Positions 8,617 to 17,106 of a stretch of DNA of 64,000 bases are shown here, one piece after another. The stretch lies in contig NZ_FXTN01000011.1 in the NCBI RefSeq assembly GCF_900182595.1, forward strand, positions 1 to 64,000, given 5' to 3'. Within the stretch, counting starts at the first letter, position 1. Each line of letters begins with the position of its first letter. The notes under the pieces are model-generated. The model worked only from the letters and a program-made list of their open reading frames with translations. It made no database searches and was not told the DNA's origin. The stretch is from Pedobacter westerhofensis. Lineage in GTDB: Bacteria > Bacteroidota > Bacteroidia > Sphingobacteriales > Sphingobacteriaceae. The position numbers were made by a program, and so were the translations under genes.

Positions 8617-10002
8617 ATGAAATTAACGATATGGGGCGCGGCGAAACAGGTTACAGGAAGCATGCACTTGCTGCAGGCAGAAAACTATAACATACTGATA
8701 GATTGCGGACTTGATTATGAGAAAGATACTTATCAGGAAGAAAATCAGTACTTCCCGTTTGACCCCTCCGAAATAGATGTAGTAATCCTGACGCATGCGC
8801 ATATCGATCACTCGGGGAACCTGCCTACGCTTGTAAGACTGGGCTTTGCCGGACAAATCCTTTGCACTCCTCCTACTGCAGACCTTACGGAGTTATTGCT
8901 GCTAGACTCCGTTAATATTTTTCTCAGCAAACAGAACAAAAGATCCAAAGGAAAAAGAGCAGGCTCCGGGCCTAAACCTCTATATCTGCACAAGCATGTA
9001 ATGGATACCGTTGAGCGCTTTGTCACGATCTCATTTGATAAGGATTTCAACATCAATCCTGATATTTCGCTAAAATTTATACCCGTTGGCCACCTCCTGG
9101 GCGCTGCAGCCGTGGTTCTTACGATCCGGGACAAGGGAAAGGAAAAGAAAATCGCCTTTACAGGTGATATCGGCAGAAAAAATTATCCGGTACTTGTAGA
9201 CCCGCAAACTATCCCTCCGGTAGATTATCTGGTTTCTGAATCTACCTATGGCGGAAGAGTGCACAGCAAAGACACTACACTACAGGAAAAACTGATAGAA
9301 ACAATCAATGAAACCTGTGTAAAGTTTCCGGGCAGACTGATTATACCGGCTTTTAGTATCGGAAGGACACAAGCTCTGGTTTACTCACTGAATAAGATTT
9401 TCAGCGAGGGCCTGCTCCCGCCGGTAAAAATATTTGTGGACAGCCCCCTTGCTAGTTTCGCAACCGATGTGTACCGCAAATACCATCACCTCCTCAACGA
9501 AGAATCACAGGATTTCTATAAGCGTAAAGGAGATGAGTTTGAGTTTGATGAACTATCCTATGTGCAGGACAAAAGGGAAAGCATCTCGATTTCAAATTAC
9601 CACGAACCATGTATCATTATCTCATCAGCAGGTATGCTGGAAGGCGGGCGTATACAGGATCATTTATATTACAACATCCAGAATTACTATTGTACAATCT
9701 TATTTATCGGATATTGCGCAAAGGGCACGCTGGGAAACCGTTTGCTTCGCGGAGATCCTATTGTAAGGCTCAGGCACCGGGATCTGATGGTATTTGCCAC
9801 AATCAAGCAAACTGATCTGCTGAGCGGGCACGGAGACCATGAAGATCTGCTGGCCAACGTTACGCAACAGGATCCGGCCAGCTTAAAACAGGTTTTTTTG
9901 GTACATGGCGAGAACAAAAGCCAGGAGAGTTTGGCCAGCGCCATACGTGAGGCAGGCTACAATGTAGCCATTCCGGAAAAAGGTGAAGTATATGAATTGT
10001 AG
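8617..10002 (+). CDS. MBL-fold/beta-CASP nuclease with RMMBL domain
   Basis: 461 residues. The metallo-beta-lactamase motif II is THAHIDHSGNLP (about 59-70), with further metal ligands in GHLLGAAAV and FTGDIGRKN. The beta-CASP insertion follows from about 205 (SESTYGGR), and the C-terminus has the RMMBL-type GHGDHEDL and VHGE motifs. This layout belongs to the YSH1/CPSF73-like family that cleaves RNA, so a cytoplasmic RNA-processing role is likely. The start is supported by TIWGAAKQVTGSMHLL, the usual first strand of the family. Confidence 0.92.
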   Translation: MKLTIWGAAKQVTGSMHLLQAENYNILIDCGLDYEKDTYQEENQYFPFDPSEIDVVILTHAHIDHSGNLPTLVRLGFAGQILCTPPTADLTELLLLDSVNIFLSKQNKRSKGKRAGSGPKPLYLHKHVMDTVERFVTISFDKDFNINPDISLKFIPVGHLLGAAAVVLTIRDKGKEKKIAFTGDIGRKNYPVLVDPQTIPPVDYLVSESTYGGRVHSKDTTLQEKLIETINETCVKFPGRLIIPAFSIGRTQALVYSLNKIFSEGLLPPVKIFVDSPLASFATDVYRKYHHLLNEESQDFYKRKGDEFEFDELSYVQDKRESISISNYHEPCIIISSAGMLEGGRIQDHLYYNIQNYYCTILFIGYCAKGTLGNRLLRGDPIVRLRHRDLMVFATIKQTDLLSGHGDHEDLLANVTQQDPASLKQVFLVHGENKSQESLASAIREAGYNVAIPEKGEVYEL

Positions 10003-10052
10003 CCTTCCGCAACGAAGTTGGTTACATTACCATGCCAGCTTCTCCTTATCAC

Positions 10053-10643
10053 TTAGATTTCAATAGCCTTAACAGCTTTTGAAACCTGGGCAATATGCTG
10101 GAACATATCAACGGCACTTTCCTCAGCCAGCTGAAAATCTGCCTCGGGAACACTGGTGTTTAATACTTTTACAAAGGTTAACCAGTTGGGCATTAAATTT
10201 TGCGCGTAGACATTATAATAATTTAAGCTCAGTTTCTCAAAAGCAGGATTTGCCCTCAGTTTTTTTTGTATGACATTGCCTCCAAGAGTGGCTCCTTCCA
10301 GTACGTACATTGCTCCTAAGGATGATGCATTGCTCTCATCCCTCAGCAGGAAATCAAAACTAATGGCATCGAGATCTTCTTTTGGGATATTCATCTCTTC
10401 CAGGTCCTGCTCCAATGCGGATAGTTTGTCCCGGTTTTCAATATCAAGGCTATCCTTAATTTCGTTATCCAGCGCATCATGCAACTTCGATTCTATTGCT
10501 GCATGTACAATATAATTGGTAGCGAGCAAAGTTTTGTATTGTTCCAGGGTCAGCGTTTTATTCATAATCTCACGAACAAACATGAGGTTCTCCAATTCAT
10601 CGTGATGAGCACTGGTGGCAATCTTTAATTTTTCCTGAAGCAT
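10053..10643 (-). CDS. bphO: Biliverdin-producing heme oxygenase, partner of the phytochrome
   Basis: 196 residues, all helical. The N-terminal ATSAHHDELENLM fits the proximal-histidine segment of bacterial heme oxygenases, and SLGAMYVLEGATLGGNVI matches the glycine-rich distal helix. It would cleave heme to biliverdin, the chromophore of the phytochrome encoded two genes upstream. It starts 24 bp after the response-regulator gene on the same strand, as expected for a shared transcript. The region position of bilin cleavage cannot be predicted. Confidence 0.88.
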   Translation of the reverse strand: MLQEKLKIATSAHHDELENLMFVREIMNKTLTLEQYKTLLATNYIVHAAIESKLHDALDNEIKDSLDIENRDKLSALEQDLEEMNIPKEDLDAISFDFLLRDESNASSLGAMYVLEGATLGGNVIQKKLRANPAFEKLSLNYYNVYAQNLMPNWLTFVKVLNTSVPEADFQLAEESAVDMFQHIAQVSKAVKAIEI

Positions 10644-10667
10644 TGGGCAATATAGGTATTAAGATAT

Positions 10668-11090
10668 TTAGTTGATACTTCTGTTTTGGTTAAACCAAAA
10701 GTCGTAAAGGGAGCGTACGCAGATAATCAGATTGTGATATCCGGTGGGTTTAGTTAAAAATGCATTGGCTCCGATATCCAGTGACGTCCTTACATCATTC
10801 ACATCATCAGATGTTGAAAAAAGAATAACAGGCACATATTTAAAAAATGGAATTTCCTTAATACGTTTCAGCACGTCCAAACCAGATATCCCTGGCAGGT
10901 TTAAATCAAGTAATATCAATTTGGGCCTGTGTTTTTCCTCGGCAAAACGCTTTAAGGTAGCAAGGGCAGAATTACCATCTTCGGCAATGCTCACGGTTAA
11001 ATCATCATTTACTTCTTTAACTGCATATTGCATTATAAATGCAAAATCCTGATCATCTTCAACGTAAAATATATCGGGGGACATTACCAT
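10668..11090 (-). CDS. Single-domain response regulator of the phytochrome
   Basis: 140 residues, a receiver domain only. The acidic pair is in YVEDDQDF, the phospho-acceptor Asp in LILLDLNLPG, the Ser/Thr in FSTSDD and the Lys in LTKP. No output domain is present, so it probably signals by protein contact, like the Rcp partners of phytochromes. It begins 1 bp after the kinase stop codon; an ATG two codons further in (11084) is an alternative start. Confidence 0.93.
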   Translation of the reverse strand: MVMSPDIFYVEDDQDFAFIMQYAVKEVNDDLTVSIAEDGNSALATLKRFAEEKHRPKLILLDLNLPGISGLDVLKRIKEIPFFKYVPVILFSTSDDVNDVRTSLDIGANAFLTKPTGYHNLIICVRSLYDFWFNQNRSIN

Positions 11091-11091
11091 C

Positions 11092-13308
11092 TTAATTAGT
11101 TTTGAATGCTACATAAAAAATTGTGCCAACTTTCAACTCGCTTTCAAACCATATTCTTGCATTATGCTTTTCTATGATGCGTTTCACGATCGCCAGCCCT
11201 ACACCTGTACCCTCAATATCCTTCACGTTTTCCATCCTTTTAAAAAGCTCAAAGACTTTATCATGATGACCGATTTCTATACCGATACCATTATCCTGTA
11301 TTTTATAGATAATTTCATCTTCTACCTTCAGTCCTTCTATGTGTACTGCCGGATGATCTTCAGACCTGCTGTACTTTACGGCATTACCGATTAAATTGGT
11401 AAAAATCTGGCTGATAAGCACCGGAGAGCCAGATATCGCTGGCAGATCGCCAAAAGTAACCTCCACATTTCCTGCGTTCAATGCAGAAATAACTTCAACC
11501 GTGCTGTCTTTAACAATCTTATCCATGTCTAAAGAAACAAATTCCACCTCGGCCCTCCCCACTCTTGCCAGCTTCAAAATCTCGTTGATCAGAAAGTTCA
11601 TTTTATCTGCACCGGCAACAACTCTGCCTAACATTTTTTTTCCCTGCTCATCTAAAGATTTATTTGATGCAATAACTAATTCTGTATAACTCTTGATGGA
11701 AGTGAGTGGGGTGCGCAGATCATGGGAGATCGTATAACTAAATGTGTCCAATTCTTCGTACGCACGTTTCAGGCGTTCATTTAAAATTCTGATTTCACCT
11801 GCTTTCTTACTGATGGTATTAATAATTTTTTCCCTCAGTTTCATTACATTGGAGATCTCCGTCTTTGTCCACTTTACCGCTGTGTTTTCTACCAACTCAG
11901 AAAAGATCTCAAATGAATTCCGTGGCGAAAGGTTCAGGAGCCCATTATCGGATACTACTACAGGTTTGTCTGGATTCCCGGCCCAGTTGATTGAAGTGAT
12001 CTGCTCTGGTCTGAACCAAACCGCAATCTCGTTCATATCCTTGGAAATCATCGCGGCAATAATGCCACTACCGAGGTGTTTATAAGCTTTAGCTCCCGGA
12101 AATACTTCAGGTAAACGGTGCGTATAATAAACAGCATCATGCATAGTAGCTTTTAGCCAGACAAACAATTCTCTCAACTGTATCTCATCAGGTGTTTCAC
12201 CGACAGTTGAAATCACATCTTCAAATAATACGGCGGCACCACTGGCTCCTGCAATATCTTTTATCGTGTATTCCTGCCTTGTAAGCGCCGAGGCCATCTC
12301 TTCATCCTTGCCGAGGTGCAGACTGATCATGGTCATCGCCAACTGATAAATATTTGATTGCTGTTCCTGCTCTTCCTCTTCTCTGTATTCCAAAGCAGAG
12401 GAAACAATCTTTCCAATCAGTTTCGCCCCTTCCCTCGCTTTATAATCGATAAACTTTGGACTATAATTGTGACAAGCTATTAATCCCCATAATTCTCCAT
12501 GCGCAATGAGCGAAATGCTAAAACTTGATTCTACACCCATATTTCTCAGATACTGGATATGGATGGGAGATACCGCCCGCAGAACAGAATGTGTCAGATC
12601 CAGCGGATCCTCCACTTCAAGTGTAAGGATTGGAGCGCTGATAGTATTCACATCTGCGATGATCCTGGTATAATTGAGCTTATAAAGCGCTCTTGCCTGT
12701 TTTGGGATATCTGATGCAGGATAATGCAAGCCATAAAAAGGATCCAGATCCTCATTTTTGACCTCTGCAATTACTTCGCCGTGCCCGTCTTCCTGGAATT
12801 TATAGATCATTACGCGGTCGTAATGAATGATGTCTTTAATTTCCTTTGCAGTATTTTGCAAAAGAGATCTCAAGCCTTTACCTTTTAGGATTTCGGAGAC
12901 CGATTTTCCGATTTGGTTTTGTATGTCATATTCAAGCGTTGCCGGTTCAAACTCAACGAGGTAATAATTTGCTGTAGGAGAAATGATCATGTAATAATCT
13001 GCATTACCAATTTGAATGGGATATGGATTGATAATGTCAAAATCTTTCTTTGCCCCGCCAAGCTGGATCAGCTGCAGTAACTGTCCATTTTTGAGATTCA
13101 AACCTGCTATTTCCTCAAATTGCCCGAAAGGCTTACCTAACAGCATTTGCAACTCTACAGCTATAAAATCGATGCAATTCTCACTTGCGTAAGTGATCAG
13201 CGTTGATTCATTATCTACTGCGAGCAGAAATCCGTGTGACTGTATTCTTCCCGGAATATGGATAGGTTCCCTATCGCAATTGCTCAGATCAACATTATTC
13301 AAATTCAT
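11092..13308 (-). CDS. bphP: Bacteriophytochrome histidine kinase
   Basis: 738 residues from the ATG at 13308. Order: PAS with the biliverdin-attaching Cys near the N-terminus (SNCDREPIHIPGRIQSHG), GAF with the conserved PASDIP at about 197-202, PHY with the tongue motif PRNSF, then HisKA (FSYTISHDLRTPLTSIKSY, His as phospho-acceptor) and HATPase (DNGIGI, GTGVGLAIVKRI). It is a soluble red/far-red sensor kinase. An in-frame ATG at 13383 would put 25 odd residues before the normal start, and a -7-like box lies between the two, so 13308 is preferred. It is co-transcribed with a response regulator and heme oxygenase. Confidence 0.95.
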   Translation of the reverse strand: MNLNNVDLSNCDREPIHIPGRIQSHGFLLAVDNESTLITYASENCIDFIAVELQMLLGKPFGQFEEIAGLNLKNGQLLQLIQLGGAKKDFDIINPYPIQIGNADYYMIISPTANYYLVEFEPATLEYDIQNQIGKSVSEILKGKGLRSLLQNTAKEIKDIIHYDRVMIYKFQEDGHGEVIAEVKNEDLDPFYGLHYPASDIPKQARALYKLNYTRIIADVNTISAPILTLEVEDPLDLTHSVLRAVSPIHIQYLRNMGVESSFSISLIAHGELWGLIACHNYSPKFIDYKAREGAKLIGKIVSSALEYREEEEQEQQSNIYQLAMTMISLHLGKDEEMASALTRQEYTIKDIAGASGAAVLFEDVISTVGETPDEIQLRELFVWLKATMHDAVYYTHRLPEVFPGAKAYKHLGSGIIAAMISKDMNEIAVWFRPEQITSINWAGNPDKPVVVSDNGLLNLSPRNSFEIFSELVENTAVKWTKTEISNVMKLREKIINTISKKAGEIRILNERLKRAYEELDTFSYTISHDLRTPLTSIKSYTELVIASNKSLDEQGKKMLGRVVAGADKMNFLINEILKLARVGRAEVEFVSLDMDKIVKDSTVEVISALNAGNVEVTFGDLPAISGSPVLISQIFTNLIGNAVKYSRSEDHPAVHIEGLKVEDEIIYKIQDNGIGIEIGHHDKVFELFKRMENVKDIEGTGVGLAIVKRIIEKHNARIWFESELKVGTIFYVAFKTN

Positions 13309-13361
13309 ATATATACCCAATGCAAAATATTTGCCGTAATCAGCTGAGAACATTTGCTGCA

Positions 13362-13369
13362 CAAAATTA
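13362..13369 (-). promoter_or_regulatory. Candidate -7 box of the phytochrome operon
   Basis: Minus-strand TAATTTTG matches TAnnTTTG about 54 nt upstream of the ATG at 13308. A matching -33 element is not clear. Confidence 0.35.
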
Positions 13370-13383
13370 CCAGAATTTATCAA

Positions 13384-13728
13384 TTCGCTCAGGCTTTTAA
13401 AAAATATTAAAACAACCTGAAGGTCTTACTTTAATCGTATTGACCACGCCTGGCAACGTTTGGTTATATCATTCCTATATGAACGGCAGATGAACAAATC
13501 GTTAATATTTAATTAAAAACAGGCCATTTGTACCAAATACTATACACTAAACTGAACTTTTAAAGCGGAAAGTCAATTTTCAGACTGGATTTGTCAGAAC
13601 GACTAATCACTTCATTATGAACATATTTGATGTATATCAAAACTGAAACACCGGTTTGGCAGGATTATTACGTATAGCAAATCGTCCAGTATAAAACTGA
13701 ACGCATTTAATATCTAACAACAAATAAA
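13384..13728. other. Intergenic region between divergent bphP and the OmpA gene
   Basis: 345 bp, AT-rich, no gene seen. It must carry the ompA-like promoter, but I find only a one-mismatch -7 box (CATATTTG at 13622-13629) and no convincing operator. Confidence 0.5.
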
Positions 13729-15057
13729 ATGAACTCAAACATTACAAAATCGGCGTTGATATTATCCTTAGTAGGATTATCAACTTCTTTATTTGCTCAG
13801 GACATGAATTCTGACAGTACAAAACGTTTTGAAAAGAAAGATTTCCGCACCTGGTCTATCGGCCTTAACGGTGGAATGTTAACACACTATACTCCGTTCA
13901 ACGGAAGTTCAAACGGTGATTTCCGCACACCACAGGAAAGCTGGGGTTACGGAGGTTACATCAAGAAACAAATTGTTCCTGGATTTGGTATTCAGGCCGA
14001 CTTCCTTGCTGGTAAAGTAAAAGGTTTCAGATCTAACGATTTGCCTTCACCAAGTGCAGCTCAGGATAACAGCAGCTTTGAAACTAAAATCGACTGGTCA
14101 GCAGCAGTGAGTGCAAACTTTACAATTGCTAACCTAAGCTTAAACCAAAAACGTAATTTCTTATCTCCTTATGTTACTGCAGGTGCAGGTTACATGTCGT
14201 CAAGCGCGAATGTTCAGAACACACCAACAGGCGCAAGCACAGGTTATAACGAAAACTGGTTCGTACCAGTTGGAGCAGGTTTCAAACTGGGTGTATCTAA
14301 AGGTGTAAACATCGACTTAGGTTATACCGTGAGCTTCATGAAAACTGACCGTTTTGACGGTGTTCGCAGCGGATCTAACGATAAGTTCTCCTATGCACAT
14401 GCGGGTGTTGAGATCGCCCTTGGTAAAAAAGGAACTTCTCAATTGCAAAACTACAGCCCTATCGCAGCGATCCGTGAGGAAAGTGCAGCAGAAAGCGCTG
14501 AGTTAAGAAGAGCATTATCTACATCTGAGCAAAACAGACTGAGAGATCAGGAACAATATGCAAAAGATATGGGCGATGATGATATGGACGGTGTAGCAAA
14601 CAAATTTGATAAATGTGCCGGAACAGCTGCTAATACAGTAGTTGACGGAGCAGGTTGTCCTCTAGTAGCACCTAAACCAGTGATCAGAGAAAAAGTGATC
14701 ATCACTGAATCAGATCGTAAAGTTGTAAGCGAAGCGATCAGAGATTTAGAGTTCGACTTAGGTAAATCTACAATCAAAGCAACTTCATACACTACCTTAA
14801 ACAGAGTTGCTGCTTTATTGGTAGAGAAAAACTTTAGCCTGAAATTAGCCGGACACACTGATAACACAGGTTCAATGGCTTTAAACTTAGGATTATCTAA
14901 AGACAGAGCTGAAGCGGTTAAATCTTACCTGGTTTCTCAGGGTGCTAACCCATCCCGTATCGAAGCTACAGGTTACGGACCAAACCAACCAATTGCTACA
15001 AACAAAACAGCAGCTGGACGTCAGAAAAACAGAAGAGTAGAATTTACTTTATACTAG
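13729..15057 (+). CDS. OmpA-family outer-membrane protein
   Basis: 442 residues. Signal peptide ends at SLFAQ (about residue 24). Residues about 40-235 are an outer-membrane beta-barrel, with alternating aromatic strands. A calcium-binding thrombospondin type 3-like motif (DDDMDGVANKFDKC, about 284-297) links it to an OmpA/MotB peptidoglycan-binding domain (FDLGKSTIKATS, then LAGHTDNTGS and NRRVEFTLY at the end). It should anchor the outer membrane to peptidoglycan and may form a small pore. Codons look strongly biased and a strong terminator follows, which fits an abundant protein. Confidence 0.95.
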   Translation: MNSNITKSALILSLVGLSTSLFAQDMNSDSTKRFEKKDFRTWSIGLNGGMLTHYTPFNGSSNGDFRTPQESWGYGGYIKKQIVPGFGIQADFLAGKVKGFRSNDLPSPSAAQDNSSFETKIDWSAAVSANFTIANLSLNQKRNFLSPYVTAGAGYMSSSANVQNTPTGASTGYNENWFVPVGAGFKLGVSKGVNIDLGYTVSFMKTDRFDGVRSGSNDKFSYAHAGVEIALGKKGTSQLQNYSPIAAIREESAAESAELRRALSTSEQNRLRDQEQYAKDMGDDDMDGVANKFDKCAGTAANTVVDGAGCPLVAPKPVIREKVIITESDRKVVSEAIRDLEFDLGKSTIKATSYTTLNRVAALLVEKNFSLKLAGHTDNTGSMALNLGLSKDRAEAVKSYLVSQGANPSRIEATGYGPNQPIATNKTAAGRQKNRRVEFTLY

Positions 15058-15062
15058 TAAGT

Positions 15063-15126
15063 AAAACCCTTTAAACAAAAAAGACCCGCTTGATCACAAG
15101 CGGGTCTTTTTTGTTTAAAGGGTTTT
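15063..15126. terminator. Very long bidirectional terminator hairpin
   Basis: Bases 15063-15092 are the perfect reverse complement of 15097-15126: a 30-bp stem around the loop ATCA. The core is GACCCGCTTG/CAAGCGGGTC flanked by six A and six T. It sits between the convergent OmpA gene and the ArsR-OYE operon. Confidence 0.95.
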
Positions 15127-15217
15127 TAAAAAGAAGCAGATTAACAAAACCTTTATCAGGTGGATCGAACTGCATCGTTGCAGTGTTGATTGATTTCTCA
15201 GATGATAGCTAAACCAC

Positions 15218-15574
15218 CTAGAGTTCCGGCCAGGTCTCCCCTTCCAGTTTCAATGTACCGGCACTTCTATCCGGTACTATGGTTATTGTCATCTTATCTT
15301 TCAGTTCTGTATCAATCGCGCTGCAGCTATTAAACTCTTCCTTCACAAAATCAATCTGTGCCTTCAAAGTACCTTCCTGCCCTGCAGCAATAGTTCCGGG
15401 AACAAGGGCAACCCTTCTGATTTTCTCTCTGGGAAAATAAGCCTGCAGCATGTACCCGATCTGTTCAGCATGCTCATGTATAGCAGCGGCAAGCAACTCT
15501 GCCTGAATTGCAGTGCTGTGTGCCAAGCTATCCTGCTGGGCCATCGATAGCTTTAATAAATATGACGATTGCAT
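15218..15574 (-). CDS. Hypothetical small protein downstream of the OYE gene
   Basis: 118 residues from the ATG at 15574; a longer frame to 15619 would overlap the reductase gene by 17 bp. It has no signal peptide or membrane segment. An N-terminal helical part (HSTAIQAELLAAAIHEHAEQIG) precedes a mixed part with a basic FPREKIRRV and an acidic tail. I do not recognise the family. Its position as last gene of the ArsR-OYE transcript suggests linked expression. Confidence 0.6.
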   Translation of the reverse strand: MQSSYLLKLSMAQQDSLAHSTAIQAELLAAAIHEHAEQIGYMLQAYFPREKIRRVALVPGTIAAGQEGTLKAQIDFVKEEFNSCSAIDTELKDKMTITIVPDRSAGTLKLEGETWPEL

Positions 15575-15602
15575 AGAACTGTTAATATATAATGATAGTA
15601 CT

Positions 15603-16703
15603 TTAAACCAAAGTTGCAAGCGCCTCTTTACTGAATCCTTTCAATTCATCAGTCCGGCCGTTCTGTACTTTCTTAACCCATTGCGGATCAGCCAGCAAGG
15701 GTCTTCCAACACCAACCAGATCAAAATCGCCTCTGTCCAATCTTTTTACCAGTTCATCCAGTGAAGCCGGCTGTGATGCTTCGCCATTGAAAGCAGCCAT
15801 AAACTCACCTGTTAAGCCTACAGAGCCTACAGTGATTGTTGCGGCACCAGTAAGTTTTTTGGCCCATCCGGCGAAATTGAGATCAGAACCTTCAAATTCT
15901 GGTTCCCAGAAGCGGCGTTGTGAACAATGCAGGATATCTACACCGGCATCAACCAGCGGATTTAGCCATGCTTCCATTTCCAATGGGGTTTTGGCCAATT
16001 TGAAATTGTAGTCCTGAGGTTTAAATTGTGAAAGACGGATAATAACTGCAAAGTCCTCACCTACCTGCCTGCGCACTTCTTTAATTACTTCGATACCAAA
16101 ACGGCTGCGTTCAGGCAATGTTGCCCCACCGTACTGATCGGTGCGCTGATTTAATTCTCCCCAGAAGAACTGATCGATCAGGTATCCGTGCGCACCGTGT
16201 ATCTCTACACAGTCAAAACCCATTCTTTTGGCATCGGCAGCAGCCTTTCCATAAGCAAGGATCGCTTCGGTGATATCTTTCTCAGTCATCGCCTTTCCTT
16301 TTTTCTCGCCCGGATTAACCAATCCTGAAGGGCCTTCAAACTCAGCAGGCGGAATCCATCCCGAATGGTGGTTTGCCATGATGCCCATATGCCAGATCTG
16401 TGGACCCATCTGTCCGCTGGCAGCATGTACATCAGTGATTACCTTGTCCCATCCCGCCAATGCCTGATCGCCATAAAAATGCGGGATGTTAGCATCATTT
16501 GATGATGAGGGACGGTCGATCACCGTTCCTTCAGAAAGAATTAATCCAACATCACCTGCTGCCCTTTTCTGGTAATATTCAGCAACACCTGCGGTTGGAA
16601 TTCCGTTTGGAGAAAAAGAACGAGTCATGGGTGCCATAACAATTCTGTTCTTCATATTTAATGTTTTCAGCTTAAATGGCTGGAACAAGCTATCTGTATT
16701 CAT
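15603..16703 (-). CDS. Old yellow enzyme family NADH:flavin oxidoreductase
   Basis: 366 residues, a complete FMN-binding TIM barrel. RIVMAPMTRS near the start and CVEIHGAHGYLIDQFF (about 173-188) are family signatures; the latter's His/Gly residues line the FMN site, and VGVGRPLLADPQW closes the barrel. It would reduce the C=C bond of enones or other electrophiles, or nitro compounds. It lies 12 bp after an ArsR-type regulator gene, so it is probably induced by the ligand of that regulator. Confidence 0.92.
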   Translation of the reverse strand: MNTDSLFQPFKLKTLNMKNRIVMAPMTRSFSPNGIPTAGVAEYYQKRAAGDVGLILSEGTVIDRPSSSNDANIPHFYGDQALAGWDKVITDVHAASGQMGPQIWHMGIMANHHSGWIPPAEFEGPSGLVNPGEKKGKAMTEKDITEAILAYGKAAADAKRMGFDCVEIHGAHGYLIDQFFWGELNQRTDQYGGATLPERSRFGIEVIKEVRRQVGEDFAVIIRLSQFKPQDYNFKLAKTPLEMEAWLNPLVDAGVDILHCSQRRFWEPEFEGSDLNFAGWAKKLTGAATITVGSVGLTGEFMAAFNGEASQPASLDELVKRLDRGDFDLVGVGRPLLADPQWVKKVQNGRTDELKGFSKEALATLV

Positions 16704-16715
16704 ATATATTAATGG

Positions 16716-17015
16716 TTATAGTTCCTTATTGATGAGATCCTTTAGTTGCTGAAACGCGCCTTCATTCCGCTTGTAATAGGTCCACTGCCCCACCCGGTTA
16801 GATTCAACCAACCCTGTCCGCTGCAGCAGCGATAAATATTCAGACACCGTAGACTGTGTAACACCGGCTTTTTGCTGGATAGCACCCACACAAACCCCGC
16901 CCTCGTGCATATGGCTTTCATGATCAGGGAAATGAGCTTCCGGGTCTTTAAGCCACTCCAGAATTGAAAGCCTGGTTTTATTTGATAGTGCTTTGAAAAT
17001 ATCTACCTGATCCAT
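16716..17015 (-). CDS. ArsR-family winged-helix repressor
   Basis: 99 residues from the ATG at 17015 (MDQVDIFKALSNKTRLSILEWL), which is the usual start of this family; an upstream ATG at 17051 would read through the promoter. The HTH is AIQQKAGVTQSTVSEYLSLL and the wing follows. His and Asp residues in AHFPDHESHMHEGGVC sit before the HTH, where some ArsR members bind ligand, but the classic CxC metal site is missing. It probably represses itself and the OYE gene through the dyad at 17029-17044. Confidence 0.9.
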   Translation of the reverse strand: MDQVDIFKALSNKTRLSILEWLKDPEAHFPDHESHMHEGGVCVGAIQQKAGVTQSTVSEYLSLLQRTGLVESNRVGQWTYYKRNEGAFQQLKDLINKEL

Positions 17016-17019
17016 AGTA

Positions 17020-17051
17020 CAAAGATACATCGGGAATTCCCGATACATCAA
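17020..17051 (-). promoter_or_regulatory. ArsR-OYE promoter with operator between -33 and -7
   Basis: On the minus strand a TTG (17049-17051) and a TATCTTTG box (17020-17027) are 21 bp apart, a good Bacteroidota promoter. The perfect 16-bp palindrome ATCGGGAATTCCCGAT (17029-17044) fills the space between. The start of transcription would fall at or near the ATG at 17015, so the mRNA could be leaderless. Confidence 0.75.
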
Positions 17052-17106
17052 TATAAGTTACAACATGACTATTTAATGATCATCTGGCAGACAGGAAGCG
17101 TAAAAA

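Noticed and set aside
13308..13383. N-terminal extension of the phytochrome from the ATG at 13383
   Set aside because: It would place the chromophore Cys unusually far in and would run through a TAATTTTG box.
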